DNA of 64,000 nucleotides from Undaria pinnatifida (GCA_012845835.1 JABAKD010000025.1:13979971-14043970); one strand, 5' to 3'. Shown: positions 53,015-63,320, counted from the stretch's first letter. Notes: generated by a model not told the origin, from the letters alone. Translations and numbers: made by a program.

Positions 53015-53690
53015 AAGAATTTGAGATCTTTGTCTTTGAGCTGGCAGGGCGGAAAGAGGTATGGATCGTCCCACGTGACATATTTTTTCCAGCTCGCGGA
53101 TTTAGCGCGGGACATCACCACCGCCGTAGTTTTTCGATGAACTCCTGGCGATATGAATCGGAGATCGAGCTATTTGTTTTAAATCGACATTGGATATTTG
53201 AGTCATGCACTCTGTTTGAATAAGCTAGGTTCCGTATGGTGCACTTTGGTTCAACGTTATCATGACGTGCACACAGGCAGGGGGAATGTTGGTTTTTTAT
53301 GCCTGCGCACAAGTTTGGTGTATGATGCGCATGACTGCATGGAATCTACGGAGATGGTAGAGTAGAACTTTTGATATGATTGGCGGTCCCAATCTTCGAT
53401 ATGTTCGAGTTGAGCCCCCTTTTGTGCAGCGTACCAGGTGCTACTGCTGTTACTTAGTTTACTATTTTGTTTTTTTTCGGGTGTGCATGTTCAGCGTGGC
53501 CTCCGGGACTCCGGTACTTTAATATGTATTCTATCTCCTTATCTTCTCCTCCGCCTGACGGTCCGTCGTCAGGTACCGAGAGCAATCTCCCCGTGAGCCA
53601 CCCTACGCCGAGCATACAGATTGTCGATTAAAAAAGCGCACTCCGGACGATCTGACCGATATAGCCTAGATCCTCATATCTGAGAACCAC
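53015..53690. other. Nothing recognised
   Basis: A small hairpin, GACGGTCCGTCGTC, is at 53558. No open frame of note and no assigned repeat family. Confidence 0.4.
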
Positions 53691-53734
53691 GTCGGTTAGA
53701 GCGTGATAATTTCACAAGCGCGTTTTTTACTTAG

Positions 53735-53882
53735 GACTAACTAGTGCATAGAAATGTTTGTGCGGGTTGCGCGAACGAAGGCCTTCGAGAACTCATGTCT
53801 CGGGGAGTGAGATGTTGAGCTCCTCATGTCTGGAGCTCCTTGAAGCTTCTTAGGATCTGCCGCACCCCCCAACGTGGGGTGA
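53735..53882 (+). mobile_element. Family C element, right half
   Basis: GTGCGGGTTGCGCGAACGAA, GGCCTTCGAGAACTCATGTC, GTTGAGCTCCTCATGTCTGG and CTGCCGCACCCCCCAACGTG. Confidence 0.68.
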
Positions 53883-53929
53883 GTCTGCGTCACAATATTG
53901 TTTTTTACGCTCCCGTTGAGAAAAATTGA

Positions 53930-54192
53930 GGTCTGCCACGATCGAGGTGCACCATTTTTTTTAATCTGAGGTTCCTCAATTTGAGAGCTTGAGACCCCGC
54001 TCCCAAAAAAAACTGCTGAGGGAGAAAAATAAAGCTGCTACCGTTTGGGCAATCCCATGCATGGCCTAGGTACACGGCGAGAATCGTGCAAACGAAATTG
54101 CTTGTCTCTTTCGACGATTTTGGGTTGAGGAATCCTTTCATTCAGAAGCCTTTGCAGACGAAAAGTGGTACCTATCGTAGAACGCGCGTCTC
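53930..54192 (+). mobile_element. Family A element
   Basis: TCTGCCACGATCGAGGTGCA at the left, TTCCTCAATTTGAGAGCTTG, GGCCTAGGTACACGGCGAGA, and TGGTACCTATCGTAGAACGC at the right. It is followed by a partial second A right half at 54260-54405. Confidence 0.75.
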
Positions 54193-54689
54193 TTGTGTAA
54201 AGCCCCCCCCCGAAAAACTGATTTGAGCAACAACAAAAAAGAGTCCTCTACATTGAACAATTCCATCGCCTAGCCAGATATGACGACCCGTTTCTTGCGA
54301 AAGCACGCACGAAATTCGGGCATATTTTGGGTTAAGGAGCCCCGTCATTCAGGGAACGTTACAGCCTATGCGGGGTTACGTGTACAATCGTGGCACGCGT
54401 CCTCCGGCGCTCACGGCGCTCTATACTGGCACCTAGCGCCATAAAACCCTACCCCCCCCCCCCCCCCCCTCCCATCCCTGAGCCGCTCCGTCTCGAAAGG
54501 GATGCGAGGTCAATGGTGAAATTACTAAGTCAGGTAACAAAGGAGTAAGCTCCCCCCCCCCCCCCTCCTCCTCCCCCTGTCCCTGAGTTATCTCACCCCT
54601 GGGGTTTCACTCCTTCGGCCAAACGGTTTTGACCGGGGTTGAACTCCTCAACAGTGGAACTTGCGGTAACCGTAAACATCAGGACTAGC

Positions 54690-54822
54690 GCATGGAAACT
54701 TAGGTCGGGTTTCTCGATCGAACGAATGCCTTCCAAGTCATGTGGCGGGTGAGGTATCGGGCTCCTCGTGTTCGGTGCTCAGAAGCTTCTCCTGCAACCC
54801 CTAGAGCGTGGGATGAATCCCT
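54690..54822 (+). mobile_element. Family C element, right half
   Basis: TTAGGTCGGGTTTCTCGATC, GCCTTCCAAGTCATGTGGCG, GGGCTCCTCGTGTTCGGTGC and TGCAACCCCTAGAGCGTGGG. The left part (GGGGTTGAACTCCTCAACAG) lies at 54636. Confidence 0.65.
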
Positions 54823-55074
54823 AGCCCCAACCCAGAAACACGAAGACTGACACACAAGGGGATGCATCCAGGCTATCTTGGTTTGGTCCTCTTATCGCAG
54901 GGGCTCACGTTAACTCCTACGTGCGAGTGACTCCCCTCTTCCTTTGCGACCTTAGGCAGCGTTCGCTGGTGACGGTTTGACGTTTTTTTCTCTTTTGCTT
55001 GTTGATGACCGAGAAATCGTCGGAAGGAACCCTATTCCTGTTATTTTCGTAGACTAGTCTATACCTAGGCCGGG

Positions 55075-55465
55075 TGTTATAATTATAAGGCTTAGTTTGG
55101 GTAAGCTATGGGGTTAACCTTTTGCAAGTGGTCAAACGGACTGATACCTCACTAATGCCTTAACAAAATGGCGTCGTCGACAGACCATGGGTTTTTTGGG
55201 TCATGGGTTCAAATCCCACATCTACCATAATGAACATATATATACGAGAATTTCCCCATGTCGAACTTGATAAAAACTCTCTCCGGTATCCCCAGGAAAT
55301 GAAACGGCTTGGATTATTGACAGGTCCGCCCGTATATCCGGCCGACCTGGTATCCCGCCGTTTCGGGGGGGTGGGGGGGGGGGGTTATAAGGCTTGGTTT
55401 GGGTAAGCAGTGGGTTGACCTTTTGCAAGCGGTCAGATGGACTAATGCTCCACTAATACCTTAAC
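55075..55465 (+). mobile_element. Miniature LTR-like element, copy 3
   Basis: The direct repeats are 55075-55165 (TGTTATAATTATAAGGCTTA to CCTTAACA) and about 55384-55465 (ending CCTTAACA). TGGCGTCGTCGACAG follows the first at 55169. The T-arm ATGGGTTCAAATCCCAC has one mismatch. The G-run before the second repeat is expanded to more than 20 G and has eaten its first bases. Confidence 0.72.
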
Positions 55466-55745
55466 AAAGCCCCCATGAACCAAAGCGGCGCGTCTGTTCC
55501 GTAGCATACGCCTGGAATTCATCTAGGGGACACACAACAAAACAATGCAAGGAAATACATATCCAACAACCTTTCGGCGACAGGAGATCCCACCGCCACC
55601 TGGTGATAGCGTGATAGCCACCGTAAACAAAATGAACCCCTCCCCCCCCTAAAACAAACACCGCGTCGATCTGCGGGGCGTGGTGTCCCCTGCGGAATGC
55701 CGTACCCCGCTAAGGAGTTATGACCACCAAAAACCGCCCGTGCGG
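55466..55745. other. Nothing recognised
   Basis: Two minus-strand frames overlap here (55461-55749), with no motif or splice support. Confidence 0.35.
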
Positions 55746-55749
55746 TCAC

Positions 55750-56030
55750 ATGCTACGATAAAAGTGCAACGCACTTTTTTTTCTGGGGCTCCTCGCTTGA
55801 CGAGCTCTAGACTATACCTCACCGCAAAGCTTTTCTTGAGAAGAATGTAAAAACTGAAAACGGCTACCAATGGGCGAACAAACCCGTGGCCCAGGCATAC
55901 CCAAACCCAAGATTCATTGGCGAAAAGAAGAGTTGTGTCCGTCTTCTGGCCACTTCGGGATAATGGGACTCGTTGTGCGGAAAAGCTCTTGGCCGAAATA
56001 CGCTACCTTTAGCGCACCGCGCGTCTAAAC
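55750..56030 (+). mobile_element. Family A element
   Basis: ATGCTACGATAAAAGTGCAA, GGGGCTCCTCGCTTGACGAG, and TACGCTACCTTTAGCGCACC at the right. More diverged than other copies. It lies just downstream of the transporter stop codon. Confidence 0.65.
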
Positions 56031-56212
56031 AACCGCCCATTCTGCAACGGTTGTGGTGGGGAAAACACGTTCTCGTGGATGATTATCTCCCGCGCCAGAC
56101 GCGTCTCGAGAGATACCGAAACAGCGTGGCTGTATCGACCCGCCAAAGTGTTCGAACACGCATGACCATACCATAAATCTCGGAGATCTGAGGATTGCAC
56201 CAAAATGTCCTA

Positions 56213-56578
56213 TCATACCATCTCCTGCTTCGAGCCGCCACAGGAAACCACAGGAACTCCACGAACACACGCTTGATTAATCGAGTGGGGCGGTGGCGGT
56301 GATGATGTCGATGGTTGGGGCATAACCTTTTCTTGGGTGAGTGTCCCCCACGCCACGAATGCAACAAGAGCCATGGCAGCAGCAGCCGCCCAAAAGACAA
56401 ACCGGCAGTCTACCCAGTGGGGGGAAGAGGTCGAAATCGACCAAGCGAACACTGTTGCGAAACCGGCTGGACCCATAAACCGACCGAGACTTTCCGACAT
56501 GTTGTAGAGACCGGCCAGTTTTCCGAGCATTTCCGAGTGAACCATGGTGGTCGACGCGATGGTCAAGGAGAGGTTTAC
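56213..56578 (-). CDS. MFS transporter last exon
   Basis: The acceptor is TCTCCGTGCACAG. The frame runs 121 codons to a TGA at 56215-56213. It begins VNLSLTIASTTMVHSEMLGK, then LAGLYNMSESLGRFMGPAG, which is the conserved helix-breaking Gly-Pro turn, then AWSISTSSPHWVDCRFVFW and AAAAAMALVAFVAWGTL, the final helix. It ends in a short Ser/Pro-rich cytosolic tail. A further splice inside the tail cannot be excluded. Confidence 0.84.
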   Translation of the reverse strand, partial: VNLSLTIASTTMVHSEMLGKLAGLYNMSESLGRFMGPAGFATVFAWSISTSSPHWVDCRFVFWAAAAAMALVAFVAWGTLTQEKVMPQPSTSSPPPPHSINQACVRGVPVVSCGGSKQEMV

Positions 56579-59500
56579 CTGTGCACGGAGAGAACGGTGG
56601 CGTAAGCAGAAGTGGGCAGGGTTTCGGACACCTTGGCTACGGCACGACTCGTCCCACCATGGAGCTCTAGCACTCCTGCACTCCAGCAAACTGTTTTCTG
56701 AACATGATGGGACTTCTTAACGCCTTTGTAACTGGAAACCCGTTTTTGGGGAACAAATGTATCGGACTTAGTATAGGGAGGGGTTCGGGGGTTCTAAAGG
56801 GGTTAATCCAAAGTCTTCGGGAATGTGATTATTGTGAGTCACCGCACGTCAGGAGCTCAATATGACTACGTGCCACGATGGAGGTGCACCGCGCTATTTT
56901 TCTGGGGTTCCTGGCTTTTAGGAGCTTGAGACATCTCTCCCCGAAACTGTTTCGAGAAAAGACCAAGGCTACGGTAGGGGGGGTACCCCCATTTTCACTG
57001 GTGTGTTAGAGCCACTCGCACGAGTAGCTCTGTACCCTACGGATGGAGATGGTTTAGGCACTTGGTTTGGCGCAGCTTAGATCACCTTTGCATTGCGGAT
57101 TGATTTCGTCAATGTAAAACATAAAGAAAACGTAAGATTGCATAGGAGCAAAAGGGGCACTCGCGCGAGTGACCCGTAGCCACTGAAAAAAAAGGCCCAA
57201 AAGGGGACCCCCCTACCGTAGCCTGGGTCAAAAATGAAACTGTTATGTCGGATGAAGAGAAAAAATATTTTTCCGACGATTTTGGGTGAATCTTTTTTTC
57301 ATTGACCAACCATTTCAGATGAAAAGTGACACCTCTGTCGTATAGCACGTGTCCCCGAAACGAGACTTCGAAGCCGAAACATGACTTGGAAGGCGTTCGC
57401 TCGAGCAATCCGACCTCCTAACGCTTTCGACGCGCTAGTGTTCTAAACCAAACCACAACTCGGTAAAAACGATATCGGATTTTCCGGTAGCTTCTCCGCT
57501 TGAGGAACTCAATCGGCGCCACAAACCTTTTGGTCCCGAACCTGCAACCCCTACGGTGCGATCGATCCAAGACCATTATTTTTTTATCACAGCAAATAGT
57601 TTCACTATCTGCATATGCCACGGCTCTGTTCCACCGGGTTTCACCTTCTCTTTTTGCTCAAAATCGGATTTTGGTGAGGTGCAGAGCCCCTCAAGTCTAA
57701 AGACCCTTGTCGCAGGGACAAAATTGCGCACGCCTGCCCGCAGCACGTACATCGTTAATTCTTGGTGCCCTCGGTTTGCGGCTGGCGTTGGATCACTCGC
57801 GCGAGTGACTCCCCGATTCATTTGCGCGGTCTTGAAGCAAGCTCTTTCTTCCTGGTTTTGTTCGCGATATGAAACCCCCATGGAATGCTTAGCTACACCG
57901 CGCCAACAACACCGCCTAAAGTATGTCTTCATTCGTTATAAAGGTGGATCGAACCCAGCAGGAAAACAGGGGAGTACCCCCCCTATCGTAACCACGGTGT
58001 TTGGTTTTCTTGGACCGGTTCAGGCCCGGTCGTTTTGGATCGGTTCGGGTCGGGTCGTGTTGGACCGATTCAGGTCGGGTTGGACCGGTTCGTGTCGGGT
58101 GGTGTCGGGTGGTGTCGGGTGGTGTCGTGTCGTGTCGTGTCGGGTAGTGTCGGGTGGTGCTGCGTCGGGTCGTGTCGGTCGTGTTGGGTCGTGTCGGGCC
58201 GAGTCAGGCCGGGTCGGACCGGGTCGGACCGGGTCGGGCCGGATCGGGCCGGGTCGGGCCGGGTCGGGCCGGGTCGGGCCGTGTCGGGCCGGGTCGGGCC
58301 GGGTCGGGCCGGGTCGGTCCGGGTCGGGTCGGTTCGGGTCGAGTTAGTTCGAGTCGGGTCGGGCCTGGAAGGTGCCCGAACCGTACGGGCCTGACCGATG
58401 TCGACAGCTAAACGATTGGTGGGTCGGGTCGGGTCGATTACCGCCAGCTAAAACATTTCGCGGGTCAGGTGGGGTCGGTTCACTGCACACAACCCGAACT
58501 GTGCAAGGCGACCACCAGCCTTGCAAATAAATTCAGGTCGGGTGATTTGTCAAGATGCGCCCAGGTGTGGACGCAATGTGTCGGCAACTGGGCATGTCGC
58601 CTGCCTCCATAGTTCATGATACCTCATTCAATCCAATATGCTCATGAACTAGCTCGAAAGGGTAGCGATGTATTGGCATGTTGTGCGACGATGCCTCAAT
58701 GTCCCTTGGGAGAATGGCCATACAGGTCTCCTTGACCAAATGTGAGAGCCGTGCCATCACGTTTTCTTTCAGTCCACGAGACAACATTGATCTACTGGAA
58801 TATATAAAATATGAATTGCTTAGCGACTTATCATCTCGTATACCACTCCACACTAGGACGCCTATTACGATAGAAGCACCGCTTTTTAGCCCAAATGTTA
58901 TCGAAGCTCGGGAATTGTTAACCTAATATCTCTTGCAATGTCGTCTTATGCATAGACTAGGACATGATGCGATTGTTCATCGCGTTTTTTTGACGCATTC
59001 CATGCAGGAGGTTGTGCACCATCATGTTTTCTCAGCAGGGTCTTTGCTTAAGGATCTTTACGTTTATCCCTTCCAAGAAACGGGAAAGAAAGAAAAGTAC
59101 TATTACAGCAGTATGTACGTTCCATGAACAGTTCTCTGGCCAAGAATAAACAAAGAAAAAACAAGAAACTTGAAAAAATAGCGAAACAATAACTTGTCGC
59201 CGTCGTTATGGGGTGAAGTTGAGTCCCCCGTCATTCCCAAACCGTTTCGGCCATAACAACGTGCCACCTTTATCGCGGCATTCGCCCACTTTATTTCCTC
59301 AACATCAGTTTTGTTTATTATGCTGTTCTTGTTGTGTCGGACACACGAGGAGCCACAGAAAAAAGAAAGAAAATGGCCAGGGTCCCCCGGAAAGGCGGTG
59401 GCGTGCCAGAGCAATGGTCGACCGCCTCTTTGTGGGAAGCCGCCGCGCCTTGATCCCAACGTTCCAGGTTACGAGTGCATTCCCGCAGACTCGCCCAGCG

Positions 59501-62500
59501 AATTTGACCGCCGCTTATCGGGATTCTCAACCGCCTCACCAGGGGGGCTTCCGCTACATCGCGCAATCACGGAAATATTGTCCGAGCCCATCATAGCTTG
59601 AGGTTTTGCATGCGACCGACCAGGGGGGTCATGTTGTTTAGGGGCATTGGTTGGGCAGTGGCTCGGAGTCACTCGCGCGCGTGCGACCCCCGTGTTCCAC
59701 TTTGCGGTCTTAAGCTTTGGTGCTGCTTTAATTTTGATATATCAATCCGCAATGAAATGGTAAGCTACGCTGCGCGAACCCCCCCCCCACACACACACCT
59801 CCCAAGGTAATTTTGCCCGTGAGGTGTAGATAAAGTCAGTCGAGTGCAAGCGGCTCAAGCCCGGTGGAGAGAGATAAAAAAGAAGTACCCTCTCTCAACC
59901 CGTAGACCTGCTTCATGCACGAAAACTTAGAGCGCTCCCCCCTAAAGGCATACAGTCGTCAAAAGCCACGGCGTCAAAGACGGCTCCTCGAGCTCTCTAC
60001 AACAGAGAAAAAATACGATCCGCATAAGTTGCCATTTGTGGACGATGTATCTGGATACCCCCAGGAGGACGCTCGTACCACAAGTAAGTGTCGATCGCAG
60101 AGACATAGGCACTCGCGTATTCACGCCAGGTAAAGTCTACGCCTATTCACAGGCTGGTCATGGGATGACCTGGCTGGCTTAGGTCGCACTGATCATTGGG
60201 CTGGAAGAAGTGTATAGATTGTGCGCTCCTTCACCGATACTCGCCTGGCATTGTGTACGTACAGACCACGCACATACATCCTGCAGTAAACACCAGATGC
60301 GAGTACCCCGATGTGCCTCCAAACCCGGGCACGTACATGATACATAACATGGCCGGGCCAGATGTGATTACTACACACGACGGAATCACGTATAGATAAC
60401 CAGAGATCGAGTTGATCTGCCTCGAATCTCGAGGTTCCTCAATCCAATATCGCTGGAAATATCATTTTCTTTCCGCGTTTTGTTTTTTCGTTTTAGACAC
60501 TCGTATGAATGAACTTACAAGTGCATCGAGTTTACAGTTTGTTTTTGATTTTTCTCGAAATCAGGTTCCGGGTGGGTTGCACAGGCTGCCCAAGTGAGAA
60601 ACTTTCAGAAAAAAAGACCTCGACCGCACTATTAGTACTGTTACGAGTAGCATGTGTCAGACGTGTGTGCGCCTACTGATAACACAGATATCAGGAAGTA
60701 ACTTTCGGCGGCCCCAGCATCGCCGTGACGCAATGTACGAGAGAAGCCTTGCCCGTCGACACGGAGCACATTGATAGACTGCTGTCATTCTAGCTGAGTT
60801 CGTTGGTACGAGTAACGGAGGACGAGGCTGGTATGGCTGAAAAGATAGTCGAGTCACTTACTACCTTCGTCCTCGTATCTACGTGGAAATAAATCAGTGT
60901 CTTCAAACACTATACGCATGATGGCTGAATGGTTCTGTGTGGTGTCTTTAAAGACGATCAGCATGAACCAATTGACCTAGTCTGCCCTATTGTATATAGT
61001 TTATATATCTTTACCCCACCCAGCACGAATACCTTCGTATCGCGTCGTGAGACAAATGCATGGGATGTTGAACCTATAGCATGGACTACACAATGACTAC
61101 GATCATCAATCCCTAATAATCTACAATTCATATGAACATGGACATATCTCAATATATATATGTATACAGTCTATCGTATGTGGGATTCAGTGCAGATTTG
61201 CCATCACCGTGCTGCAATAAACAAGGGAAGCACGAACAGTAGACTGCTGTTGTCCCGCCTGTTTTTTTTAGCACACGGGATGGCGACACGGCCAGGTGTA
61301 GCTCCAGAAGACAGCGGGTTCGCATGCCGTCGGTCGCCTTACTTATTATATATATATATATGTATGTGTATATAGTCTAGGCTGTGTATGCGGAAATTAA
61401 TCGGCGTTCTCGTGTACTGTTAGCAGCGCGAACTTCATGAAGCGGTTGGTATCGCGTCCTAACACAGAAATATGCGCGCGTAGAATTATTGGCATGAAAC
61501 GGTCTAACTAAGCGGTGTCGTTCCAACAAGATACATATCCCGATGCACATACGGTACGATGCGTGCTGGGATATAGAGGGGCATTCTCTTTACGCCGACA
61601 TATTTCTTATGATTCCTCAGTTTTCATCGTCGAGGCTCCTGAATGAACCCCAAAAAGTTGGAATACAAAATATATATGCAATTATTATTTTCGCAGCATA
61701 TCTGGATTTTTCTCACGCTACGGGTGCGGCAGAAGTTTACGAGCTCCTCACCCGAGGGCCTCATCATCTCGCGCCCGAACCAAGCAGTGTCGAAGACATT
61801 CGTTCGCGCAACCGGACCTACATGGCATAGATAGTCCTAAAAGCTAACTTCTCGCGAAATTATGTTTCCAAAGCTTAGGAGTTGGGCTCAACCGGTCAGA
61901 CAGAAGCCTTTTGGCCCACAAACTTCAACCCCCTACCAACGCCGGATGGCGTTTTTTTTTTGTATACCTGGGGCATGAGATTGAGCATGGGGTTGCACTC
62001 CCCTTTTTCTTATAGTTTGGTCTTAGGAGAGGGGTGTACAGAGTTGTTCATGTGACGAGCACGTCAGACAGCAAAAGAAGGTGTACCTCTACCCCACCGT
62101 GTCATGTGCGTCATGCATGCCGACTGTTGTCTCACCCTATCTACTAATAGCAGCACACAACTGCGTTTGTATCGTGTCTCAAAATTCATAATTAGATGTT
62201 GAACGATTACAGCATGGCTTAGCTCCAACGGTCGCCCCCCCCAGATGTATATATATATATACTCCGAAGTATCGCCCAACTACTTACTTACTTATTTTGC
62301 TCATCCCATCGTTTAAATTTTCGTAACATTCTTCTCTCTCCCTCTCCCTCGTCCCTAGTCGTGACTCAGATCTACTGGGTCACATAGCGAGGCCTTCTCC
62401 CCCTCCCCACTACGGTAAGCGTCTTCGTTTTGGTCGCTCGCGAGAAGACAAAATAACCGCTTTCTTCCCTCGCCGACTCGCATTGAATTGCGCTATTTCA

Positions 62501-62758
62501 TACAGTACCAGACACCGGAATTCGGCATGGTCTTACCATCGCCGTGCTGCAGTACACCAGGGAAGTGCTCGCCGTCGACATGAAGAGCAAACTGTTGTCA
62601 TTCGAGCTGAATCTCGTAGTGCACGGGACGGCGACGAAGGCGGGTATGGCCAGAAGGCCGCCGATTCGCTGCCATGCCGTGATTCCCAGCGCCTTGATGA
62701 GTGGAGGAAATATGACAAGCTGTAGCGCGGCGACAGCCATGCCCGCCCCGATGAAAAC
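56213..62758 (-). CDS. Major facilitator superfamily transporter, C-terminal part (gene span, 5' truncated by the window)
   Basis: Two minus-strand exons, 62758-62537 and 56578-56213, join in phase 0 and read continuously through the C-terminal half of an MFS transporter. The order is a membrane helix, a short basic loop, another helix, then the amphipathic segment and helices typical of the last part of a 12-TM carrier. The sequence order resembles DHA1-type or plant ZIFL-like carriers (a PAG turn in the penultimate helix pair). That subfamily is inferred from pattern memory, and the substrate is unknown. Earlier exons must lie to the right of the window. The 6-kb intron holds A, B and C elements, a GGGTC-derived tract and two decayed copies of the upstream exon. 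Confidence 0.8.
56870..57356 (+). mobile_element. Family A element split by a family B insertion
   Basis: The left part ends GAAACTGTTTCGAGAAAAG at 56959. The right part resumes GAAACTGTTATGTCGGATGA at 57234 and ends ACCTCTGTCGTATAGCACGT. GAAACTGTT on both sides may be a duplicated target or chance. A complete B element lies between. Confidence 0.75.
56965..57228 (+). mobile_element. Family B element nested in A
   Basis: The termini are GGCTACGGTAGGGGGGGTAC and GGACCCCCCTACCGTAGCC, near-perfect inverted repeats. The two palindromic cores are GCCACTCGCACGAGTAGC and GCACTCGCGCGAGTGACC. About 264 bp, the cleanest B copy in the window. Confidence 0.82.
57357..57560 (-). mobile_element. Family C element
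   Basis: GAAACATGACTTGGAAGGCG, GCTCGAGCAATCCGACCTCC, GCTTGAGGAACTCAATCGGC and CCTGCAACCCCTACGGTGCG. Reverse orientation. The left terminus abuts the family A element. Confidence 0.65.
58015..58500. repeat. Degenerate GGGTC-derived array
   Basis: An interspersed GGGTC/GGGCC/GTGTC pentamer array with local higher-order subunits: GGTGTC around 58100 and GGGCCGGGTC around 58210-58320. It is an older, homogenised relative of the pure arrays at 10.2 and 27.2 kb, inside the transporter intron. Confidence 0.88.
58500..59300. other. Transporter intron, nothing recognised
   Basis: AT-richer sequence with short frames. No exon, tRNA or assigned repeat is seen. Confidence 0.4.
59311..59601 (+). other. 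Uncharacterised open segment inside the transporter intron
   Basis: The plus strand is open in two frames with coding-like codon use: GYECIPADSPSEFDRRLSGF then HRAITEILSEPIIA, or RWRARAMVDRLFVGSRRAL in the other. It ends where a B-type element (59625 onward) starts. There is no ATG-to-stop gene structure with splice sites and no recognised domain. It may be a captured gene fragment. Confidence 0.3.
59620..59815. mobile_element. Family B element, partial
   Basis: CAGGGGGGTCATG, CGGAGTCACTCGCGCGCGTG, TTTGCGGTCTTAAGCTTTGG, TATATCAATCCGCAATGAAA and GGTAAGCTACGCTGCGCGAA. The right terminus is replaced by poly-C and CACACAC. Confidence 0.65.
59820..60690. other. Transporter intron, nothing recognised
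   Basis: No exon with splice support. An A-like word (CTCGAGGTTCCTCAATCCAA) occurs at 60427. Confidence 0.4.
60695..60838 (-). pseudogene. Second decayed copy of the MFS exon
   Basis: Blocks GCATCGCCGTGACGCA, CCCGTCGACA, CTGCTGTCATTC and GCTGGTATGGC occur in the same order and orientation as in the intact exon at 62530-62650. The frame is broken and the donor is lost. Together with the copy at 61.2 kb this makes three copies in about 2 kb. Confidence 0.62.
61190..61325 (-). pseudogene. Decayed copy of the MFS exon
   Basis: On the plus strand this stretch aligns with 62530-62665: GCCATCACCGTGCTGCA matches CCATCGCCGTGCTGCA, and CTGTTGTC and CGGGATGGCGAC blocks follow in the same order and orientation. 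Indels and loss of the GT donor make it non-coding. It lies in the intron directly downstream of the intact exon. Confidence 0.6.
61738..61948 (-). mobile_element. Family C element
   Basis: TTTACGAGCTCCTCACCCGA, GTGTCGAAGACATTCGTTCG, CGCAACCGGACCTAC, GGGCTCAACCGGTCAGACAG and CTTCAACCCCCTACC. Reverse orientation, inside the transporter intron. Confidence 0.65.
62537..62758 (-). CDS. MFS transporter internal exon
   Basis: The acceptor is GGTTTTGCCAG and the donor GCGATG|GTAAGA (phase 0-0, 74 codons). It encodes a glycine-rich helix (FIGAGMAVAALQLVIFPPLI), the loop KALGITAWQR, a second helix (IGGLLAIPAFVAVPC) and part of a third (LLFMSTASTSLVYCSTAM). This matches the paired helices and short basic loop around the eighth to tenth membrane segments of MFS carriers. 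Confidence 0.82.
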
Positions 62759-62869
62759 CTGGCAAAACCAATGAGGTAGGGTTGGCAATCACCTCGACGG
62801 TAGGGTTTGAACTACCGCTTGGTCTTGTACTTCTGCGAATATAATTTGTTGTACGTCTAGGACATACAT

Positions 62870-62993
62870 GTGTTGGTCGGATTCTGCGCGAACGAACGCC
62901 TTCCAAGTCATGGCTTCGGGTGAGGAAAAGTTGAGACCTTCGTGTCAGCAGCTCAGAAATTTCCGATGGGCGCCCCTACCCCGGGATGGGTCT
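62870..62993 (+). mobile_element. Family C element, right half
   Basis: GTTGGTCGGATTCTGCGCGA, GCCTTCCAAGTCATGGCTTC, TCGTGTCAGCAGCTCAGAAA and GGGCGCCCCTACCCCGGGAT. Confidence 0.65.
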
Positions 62994-63009
62994 TCTAGAG
63001 TACCATGGA

Positions 63010-63320
63010 CGCTGTAGTGCCGGGGACAGCGGGTAGAATTTGTTTTTGCTGAAAATATTGGCTGAATGACGGGGGTCCTTAACCTCAACCGCTCGGAACG
63101 TAATTGCTGGTATGGTATTGCTTCTACGTATCATGATTTTTTTTTCTTAACGCACCTCTACGCCATGGGATTCTTCGTTGGGCCGTGCTTTCTTTTTCGA
63201 TAATAATCAAGTTTTTGGGTGGTCCTTTCAAGAGAAGAGTGTGGGGTGGCATGTGTCGCAAGAAGTAGCTACATGCGCGAGCCCTAAACGCACCCCCTCG
63301 CTATCATAGCCTTGACCACG
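63010..63320 (-). mobile_element. Family A element, diverged
   Basis: GCTGAAAATATTGGCTGAAT, GGTCCTTAACCTCAACCGCT, CTCTACGCCATGGGATTCTT and CCTCGCTATCATAGCCTTGA in the reverse A order. Confidence 0.55.
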
